Origin: Spirochaetales bacterium
GTDB taxonomy: Bacteria > Spirochaetota > Spirochaetia > SZUA-6 > DRHE01
Direction of reading: 5' to 3'
Length of the DNA stretch: 12,086 nt
Assembly: GCA_016935715.1 (NCBI GenBank)
Contig: JAFGQJ010000368.1
Span: forward strand, 1 to 12,086
This document shows positions 7,224-12,086 of this stretch, one piece after another. A model generated the notes under the pieces. That model worked only from the letters and a program-made list of their open reading frames with translations, made no database searches and had not been told where the DNA came from. Made by a program: the position numbers and the translations under genes. How positions within the stretch are numbered: the stretch's first letter is position 1; each line of letters opens with the position of its first letter.

Positions 7224-9008
7224 TCACTGTCCGCCGGTTTGCGCGGCGGGCAGCCTCATGAGAAAGCGGGTGCCCGGCTCGGGATTATCACCATCTTCCG
7301 TGATCGACTCGCACCAGACCTCACCCCCATGCTGCTCCACGATTTTCCGCACCAGGTACAAACCCAGACCGGCTCCGTCGCTCGAACCGACCAGGCGGGA
7401 GAATTTCTTGAACAGCAGCGGTATCTTCTTCTCCGGAATCGGCGTTCCGCCGTTGCCCACGGCCAGGATCCACCAATCCCCCTCGCCCCGGGCCGAGAAC
7501 TCCAGCCAGTGCTTCCCGTACTTCAAGGCGTTGACGATGAAATTGCTGTAGACGATGTCCAGCAGAGCCGCGTCGGCGTGCACCTTTACCTCCCCGGGCC
7601 AGTCCCAGCGGATGTCGAGACGGCTGTGCGCGATCCAGCGATACAGCCGCTCCAAAACCGGTTCGATGACGTCGTGACGGACATCCAGTATCGCGGGACT
7701 GTAGCGCATGGTCCCCTTCTCCAGCCTGGAAAGGTTGAGATAGTTCTTGACCATATCCCTGAATCGCTCTACGTCCCGAACGACCTGGTCCAGAATCTCC
7801 CGATCCTCCTGCGTAAGATTCTGCTCGGTGTCCTCGGCAAGGAGGGAAACGTTGAGCATCAGCGCGCCTATCGAATTGTTCAGCTCGTGGGTCACGAAGC
7901 TCAGCAGCTCCTGGTAATCCTTGTTGGCCGCCTCCAGCTCGACGTTCTGCAGCTTCAGCCGCTGTTCCCTCTCCCGGATCGCCTCCTTCATGCGATTGAA
8001 CGCCTCGGACAGCACGCGCACCTCCTGGGCGCCCTTGGAGGGAATGTCGACGGCGTCGAAGCGGCCCAGACGGATCTGGGCCGACACATCGGCCAGATGC
8101 GCCAGGGGTTTCACGGTGCTCCGGGCTATGAGGAAGGCTGCCAGCAGAACCAGGCCGAGGGTGGGGAAGATCAGCGCCGAGAGGAAGGTGACGGCCCGGT
8201 TGCGGATGTCGGTGTATTTGCGTTCCAGCACGCCGACGTAGAGGATGCCGATGTGCTCATCCCGGGGACCGTGGAGCGGTTCGTAGGCGGACAGGTACCA
8301 CTCGTCCACGACGAAGGCGCGCCGCAGCCACACCTCCCCTTCTTCCAGCACCTTCCGGCGGACCTCCTCGGAAACCCGGGTGCCGACGGCGATTCGCCCC
8401 TCGGGACCCAGCACGGTCGTAGCAACCCGCAAATCCCCGCAGAACACGGTGACGGTGCCGAAGGGCTTGTCCCTGTACAGGTCGTCGCCGAACAGGACCC
8501 TCTGTATCCCCCGGACCAGCTCGATGTTTCCGTTCAACACGGTGGCTACGAGGGATTGCCCCTGACTGCCACGGCGGGTTGCGAACAGGCAGAGATAGTC
8601 ACCGCCCTGGCATGAAGGGGCAGTCTGGGGATCGACGGGATTGTAGCCGATTTGATAGAGAACTTCCGGCGACAGTCGGATCATGCCCCGCTGGGACTGC
8701 CCGGAGACCAGGCCCAGGCGGGTCAGCGACGGGGGGAACCCCGCCGGGAACAGCAGGGCGATATCCGGTTCCACTTTCGTTTCCACACGTTCCTGCAATC
8801 CCTCGGAGTGCAATTGAGCCAGGAAACTCAGGTCGTTGAGCCTGTCTTCGAGCTGTGCGCGAGCCTCTTTCAAGCCCAGCTCGACGCGGCTGATCGCCTC
8901 CGAGCGCACCGCATCGGAGATCAGCATCGTACCCATGGTCGTGCTGGCCAGAGTCAAGAAGATGGTCAAACCGGAGACGCTGAAAAAAATCCTGTTGACG
9001 AGCTTCAC
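7224..9008 (-). CDS. Membrane sensor histidine kinase (extracytoplasmic Cache-like sensor, HAMP, HisKA, HATPase)
   Basis: A 594-residue kinase. Order: membrane helix 1 (about 8-30); a periplasmic sensor (31-270) whose TVTVFCGDLRVATTV (185-199), IAVGTRVS (206-213) and HIGILYVGVLE (252-262) resemble Cache domains of chemoreceptors and kinases; membrane helix 2 (about 273-294); HAMP (295-345); a short coiled coil; HisKA with SFVTHELNNSIGAL (370-383), phosphoacceptor H374; then HATPase_c with SNFIVNALKYG (488-498, N-box N493), VGNGGTPIP (517-525, G1), LLFKKFSR (531-538, F-box) and GAGLGLYLV (545-553, G2). The H-box lacks the common HELRNPL wording, and G1 has Asn where DxGxG kinases have Asp. The frame is open up to 9443, but that part overlaps the upstream gene. 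GTG 9008 fits, since MKLVNRIFF leads straight into helix 1. The likely partner is the receiver-containing protein encoded just upstream. Confidence 0.9.
   Translation of the reverse strand: MKLVNRIFFSVSGLTIFLTLASTTMGTMLISDAVRSEAISRVELGLKEARAQLEDRLNDLSFLAQLHSEGLQERVETKVEPDIALLFPAGFPPSLTRLGLVSGQSQRGMIRLSPEVLYQIGYNPVDPQTAPSCQGGDYLCLFATRRGSQGQSLVATVLNGNIELVRGIQRVLFGDDLYRDKPFGTVTVFCGDLRVATTVLGPEGRIAVGTRVSEEVRRKVLEEGEVWLRRAFVVDEWYLSAYEPLHGPRDEHIGILYVGVLERKYTDIRNRAVTFLSALIFPTLGLVLLAAFLIARSTVKPLAHLADVSAQIRLGRFDAVDIPSKGAQEVRVLSEAFNRMKEAIREREQRLKLQNVELEAANKDYQELLSFVTHELNNSIGALMLNVSLLAEDTEQNLTQEDREILDQVVRDVERFRDMVKNYLNLSRLEKGTMRYSPAILDVRHDVIEPVLERLYRWIAHSRLDIRWDWPGEVKVHADAALLDIVYSNFIVNALKYGKHWLEFSARGEGDWWILAVGNGGTPIPEKKIPLLFKKFSRLVGSSDGAGLGLYLVRKIVEQHGGEVWCESITEDGDNPEPGTRFLMRLPAAQTGGQ
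9005..9008 (-). promoter_or_regulatory. GTGA stop/start overlap coupling the PPDK_N-receiver gene to the kinase gene
   Basis: On the minus strand the GTG start of the kinase (9008-9006) and the TGA stop of the preceding gene (9007-9005) share four bases. Upstream of the GTG there is only a G6 tract (9024-9019) about 10 nt away and a GGAG some 20 nt away, so translation probably depends on ribosomes finishing the upstream gene. This predicts matched synthesis of the two proteins. Confidence 0.75.
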
Positions 9009-12007
9009 GACTGCGCCGCCCCCCGCTGCTCCGAGGGTTTGAAAATTACCGATATCCGCTTCCGCCCGTCCATTTTCACGACCAGAGGGTTTTCGAACCG
9101 CAGATGGAGGAAATGCTCCGTCCTGTGGGAGGCCGGATGCGAACGCAGCCACTGCCAGGCGATGAAGTTGGCCCCGGAGTTGCAGGGGATATCGAAGTAG
9201 CCGATATTCATCGAGGTCACGTTGTGGAAGAAGTGGGATCCCAGAGACGGGTCCACCTTGAAATCGGGAAGCTCCGCCTCCACGATGACTTTGACATTGG
9301 AGATGTGGTTCCAGTTCACCGGAATCCCCAGCCACGGATCCCGGCTGCCCCAACGGCCGGGACCGATGAGAACGTAGTGCCGGTCTTCCCGCTTCAGCAT
9401 GTTGTTCAGCTGCTCCAGCTCCCGGGTCATCTCTAGTGTGCACGCCTTGTCGAAGCGCTGCGGGTCGGCAAAGATGATATCCCGGAGTCCGTCGATCCGT
9501 CCGTTTCCCATTGCCCTCTCGGAATAGAGGACCAGTTGCTTCCGATCGATCTTCGACAGATCCAGGTTGTATTCCTCCAGATCACCGAGAAGTGGTTTGA
9601 TCTGCAGAACGTAGAAGTTCGGCCTTCCGTTCGCCGAGGGCGTGAGATCCGCTGCAAACTCTATTTCCACCGGTGTCCCCATGGCTTCTTTGACGAACCC
9701 GAGCACGACTTCCAACACCCGCGCCAGGGGGAAATAGTCGTATTTCAATATATAGGCGAAGTTGATCACCGGCGGGCCCTTCAGATCGGATCCCACCTGG
9801 ATGCGGTTGTTTTGGGCGTCCCAGGTGGATGCGCAGTAGCGCAGGACGCCCTGCTCCTGCGCCTCGCCGATGGGCAGCCGGCTCAGGGTGGCGTCATCCC
9901 CTTCGATCAGATTCACATGATCGTCCATCATGTCGATTCCGTAGTACTCCTGCTGGCTGTACTCGCGGCTTTCCTCCGGAGAAACGAAATCGATTTTGGG
10001 ATAGTGCGGACAGAAGCGGAAGGCTTTCTCCCCGTCGATCACGTACTTCCCAAGGCCGATGCCGATCACGGCGATCCCATCCTCCGGCTTGAGATAGGCC
10101 ACCGGGTAGTAGTTGTACGATTGGGCCACTCCGGAGAAGTGGGGATAGTAGTACCGACCGTGCCTGGCTCCCACCACCTCCTGGATCAGCACCGCCATCT
10201 TTTCCTCGTCCGTTTTGTAATTGATGGCGTCGAAATAGGCCCGGGCGAAATCCGACAGGATCGAGGCGTAGACCAGCTTGACCGCCTCCTCCAGATGCTG
10301 CAGCCGAACATCGAAGTCCGAGTGGTTGTTGGGCAGCAGAAACGTATCGTAGATGCCGGCGAAGGGCTGGGACAGGGAATCCTCGAACATTCCGGAAGAA
10401 CGCACCGACAGCGGCCGGTCGGAGTATTTCAGGTAGCGCCGGAGCTTGTTCCGCAATCCCGGGGACAGGTCTCCCGCCAGGAAGCGCTCCTTCACCTCCC
10501 GGTAGGCAACCGTCTGGGTGAAAAGCTCCCTCAGCCCGTTCTGCTCGACGAAGAAGTCGTACTCCTCCGTGCCGATCACCGCGGTATGGGGGATGCGGAT
10601 ATTGACCCCCGGGACCAGCGCATTGAGGTCGCAGTTTTCGATCATCAGATGGAGGAAGGCCATGCCCCGGCCTTTTCCGCCCAGCGATCCCTCTCCGAGG
10701 CGCAGGAGGTGGTGCACATCGTCCAGCAGTGATTCGTCGAAGGGCACCACCTGGCCGCGGGTCTTGTTCTGCCGCACCTGTTCGTGGACCTCCAGCAGGT
10801 GCTGTCTCAATCCGGCGGTGGAGGCAAAATCGCTGACCTTCACGGGCTGCAGCTCTTTGGCGATCTGGATCTCTCCGCGGGCCATGAGCCATCCGGAAAA
10901 ATGATTCCGGTTGGCGTGATACACGAGAGATTCGTCCGGCACCGTGAACAGCAGATCCTTGAACTCCTCCATGCTGCGCGCCCGCCCGATCGGCTCGCCC
11001 CTGCGATTGCGGAACACGAAATCCCCGAAACCGAGATAGCGGAACACGAACTCCGTCAGCTCCATGGACAGGTTTTCCGAGGTTTTGTTGATGTAGCTCG
11101 CGTTCAGTTCCCGGGCCTTCTCGGCCGCTTGCGCTTCGGCGGATTGCAGCAGGATGGCCAGGTCCGGCACCTGCCGGCGCACGAATTCGATCAGCTTGGC
11201 CCCCGCCTCCTCATCCCGCTTTCCCTGCACGGGGAACCGCATATCCGTAATCAGGCAGAGCAGGTAGTCCTCGTACTCCTCGATGATGCCCTGAGCCTCT
11301 TCGAAGCTCTCCGCCATCAGCACCTTGGGCCGTGCCCGCATGCGCAGCAGCTTCTTCATGTCCACCAGTTGTTCGTCGCTGATGATCCGCTGCGTCTGCT
11401 TCATGATCTCGGTGTACAGAAGCGGGAGGTACCGGGAGTAGTATCGGATCGAATCTTCGACCAGCAGGATCACCCGCACCAGGCCGATCCTGGTGTCCTT
11501 TACCACATTGATCTTGTCCTCGATGTATTTGATCATGGCCAGGAAGATCTTCGAGTCCCCGTTCCATACGAACACCTTGTCCAGGTAATTGAGGCGGTCC
11601 CTCTTCTCGGCGATAAGGGCGATCTCCGTGTTGTCGTTCAGGAGCAGCAGAATGGGAATGTCGGGATTGAGCTCCCGGATGCGCCTGCTCAGCTCGAAGG
11701 GGCTGATCTCGTCGATGCGCATGGTCAGGATCACCATGTCGAAGGAGCGCCGCTGCAGAATCTCCATCGCCTCCTCGCCGAACGAGACGCTGGTGATTCG
11801 GGGCGCGGTGGACAGGTTGAGCTGGTGGTACTCCCCGAAGATCTTCTCGGTGAGCTTGTCCTCCTCCTCGAGAATGAAGGCGTCGTAGATCGTGGCGACC
11901 AGCAGGATTTCCCGCACGCGGAACTGCATCAGGTCGTGGTAGATGTCGTTGTCGGTTTTGTACTGCCTGACCAGCTCCGACAGGCGCCGCCTGGAGTCAA
12001 CTTCCAT
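9005..12007 (-). CDS. Dual-receiver PEP synthase/PPDK N-terminal (ATP-binding) domain protein
   Basis: A 1000-residue cytoplasmic protein. Receiver-like domain 1 (about 33-165) has T95 where the phosphorylated Asp should be (MVILTMRID). Receiver 2 (about 176-325) looks intact: E184/D185, phosphoacceptor D255 in LITDMRFP, S289 and K308. Residues 435-805 match the nucleotide-binding part of PEP synthase and pyruvate phosphate dikinase: GSLGGKGRGMAF (440-451), LSVRSSGMFEDS (533-544), FAGIYDTFLLPN (549-560), HFSGVAQSYN (623-632), VEIEFAAD (780-787) and LQIKP (801-805, usually QxRP). The remaining 195 residues, with IGPGRWGSRDPWLG (881-894), do not resemble the phosphohistidine or PEP/pyruvate-barrel domains, so a complete dikinase cycle is unlikely. 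The layout recalls proteins annotated only as PEP/pyruvate-binding in Bacteroidota and relatives (memory). Start ATG 12007 has no good Shine-Dalgarno. Target and product are unknown; the downstream kinase is the likely input. Confidence 0.85.
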   Translation of the reverse strand: MEVDSRRRLSELVRQYKTDNDIYHDLMQFRVREILLVATIYDAFILEEEDKLTEKIFGEYHQLNLSTAPRITSVSFGEEAMEILQRRSFDMVILTMRIDEISPFELSRRIRELNPDIPILLLLNDNTEIALIAEKRDRLNYLDKVFVWNGDSKIFLAMIKYIEDKINVVKDTRIGLVRVILLVEDSIRYYSRYLPLLYTEIMKQTQRIISDEQLVDMKKLLRMRARPKVLMAESFEEAQGIIEEYEDYLLCLITDMRFPVQGKRDEEAGAKLIEFVRRQVPDLAILLQSAEAQAAEKARELNASYINKTSENLSMELTEFVFRYLGFGDFVFRNRRGEPIGRARSMEEFKDLLFTVPDESLVYHANRNHFSGWLMARGEIQIAKELQPVKVSDFASTAGLRQHLLEVHEQVRQNKTRGQVVPFDESLLDDVHHLLRLGEGSLGGKGRGMAFLHLMIENCDLNALVPGVNIRIPHTAVIGTEEYDFFVEQNGLRELFTQTVAYREVKERFLAGDLSPGLRNKLRRYLKYSDRPLSVRSSGMFEDSLSQPFAGIYDTFLLPNNHSDFDVRLQHLEEAVKLVYASILSDFARAYFDAINYKTDEEKMAVLIQEVVGARHGRYYYPHFSGVAQSYNYYPVAYLKPEDGIAVIGIGLGKYVIDGEKAFRFCPHYPKIDFVSPEESREYSQQEYYGIDMMDDHVNLIEGDDATLSRLPIGEAQEQGVLRYCASTWDAQNNRIQVGSDLKGPPVINFAYILKYDYFPLARVLEVVLGFVKEAMGTPVEIEFAADLTPSANGRPNFYVLQIKPLLGDLEEYNLDLSKIDRKQLVLYSERAMGNGRIDGLRDIIFADPQRFDKACTLEMTRELEQLNNMLKREDRHYVLIGPGRWGSRDPWLGIPVNWNHISNVKVIVEAELPDFKVDPSLGSHFFHNVTSMNIGYFDIPCNSGANFIAWQWLRSHPASHRTEHFLHLRFENPLVVKMDGRKRISVIFKPSEQRGAAQS

Positions 12008-12086
12008 CGCTAGCCAGAATAGACGAAAATCGAGCCGTGCACCAGTGGGGACGGCAGGCTCCTATCCGAACACTTCCTTCCACAGG
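12008..12086 (-). other. Upstream region of the receiver-PPDK_N gene, with a possible end of another gene
   Basis: Read on the minus strand, one frame entering from the window edge gives seven codons (LWKEVFG) and then TAG at 12064-12062. This could be the tail of an upstream co-directional gene, but seven codons cannot prove it. Closer to the start codon, TATTCT (12021-12016) is a four-of-six -10 match placed 8 nt before the ATG, with no convincing -35 hexamer and no Shine-Dalgarno. If real, it would give a leaderless message, as proposed for nagA. Confidence 0.2.

Noticed and set aside
7184..7227. Bidirectional intrinsic terminator between the convergent genes
   Set aside because: The stems are only 5 bp and no T-tract follows on either strand, so only a low-confidence feature is given.
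9009..9443. N-terminal extension of the histidine kinase up to 9443
   Set aside because: It would overlap the C-terminal 145 codons of the PPDK_N protein and looks like shadow sequence. The GTG at 9008 leads directly into the first membrane helix.
9005..12007. Annotation as a genuine PEP synthase or pyruvate phosphate dikinase
   Set aside because: Only the nucleotide-binding part is recognisable; the phosphohistidine and PEP-utilising domains are not visible and two receiver-like domains occupy the N-terminus.
9536..12013. Two long plus-strand frames (9536-10732 and 10784-12013) opposite the PPDK_N gene
   Set aside because: Both are antisense shadows of a gene with clear domain motifs; neither shows a recognisable family pattern.

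Overview
The window is 12.1 kb of GC-rich (about 60% by eye) bacterial chromosome, densely coding, with six genes, no RNA genes, no mobile elements and no CRISPR. The content does not fix the organism. The NagB-like/PIG-L fusion and the receiver-PPDK_N protein recall, from memory, families of the FCB superphylum (Bacteroidota, Calditrichota and relatives) and of spirochaetes, so a high-GC, perhaps uncultured member of one of these groups is my best guess. No marker gene confirms it.

Layout. Left block, minus strand: nagA (2370 down to 1186), then 6 nt later a GT4 glycosyltransferase (1179 down to 25). Divergent from it, across a 150-bp GC-rich region, is a plus-strand pair: a two-domain protein joining a glucosamine-6-phosphate deaminase-like domain to a PIG-L/LmbE de-N-acetylase-like domain (2521-4881), then an MFS transporter with a C-terminal HEAT-like domain (4928-7183). 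Converging on it across a 40-bp gap is a minus-strand pair: a 1000-residue protein with two receiver domains on a PEP-synthase-type ATP-binding domain (12007 down to 9005), and a membrane sensor histidine kinase (9008 down to 7224). The stop of the former and the GTG start of the latter share the bases GTGA.

How the genes may work together. The first four look like an amino-sugar module: NagA removes acetate from GlcNAc-6-phosphate, the NagB-like domain would act on the resulting GlcN-6-phosphate, the PIG-L domain suggests a second N-acetylglucosamine-containing substrate, the glycosyltransferase could make or use a sugar conjugate, and the MFS protein could carry a sugar or conjugate. The last two look like a two-component pair with an unusual output: the kinase would phosphorylate Asp255 in the second receiver of the PPDK_N protein, which has the dikinase nucleotide-binding part but no visible phosphohistidine/PEP-utilising part. 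Nothing in the sequence directly links the amino-sugar block to this signalling block.

The most notable non-coding part is the divergent nagA/nagB-like region. It holds a good promoter for nagA lying almost on its start codon, a seven-unit 8-bp GC-rich tandem array overlapping a perfect inverted repeat, and a stable hairpin placed between a Shine-Dalgarno sequence and the start codon of the fusion gene.
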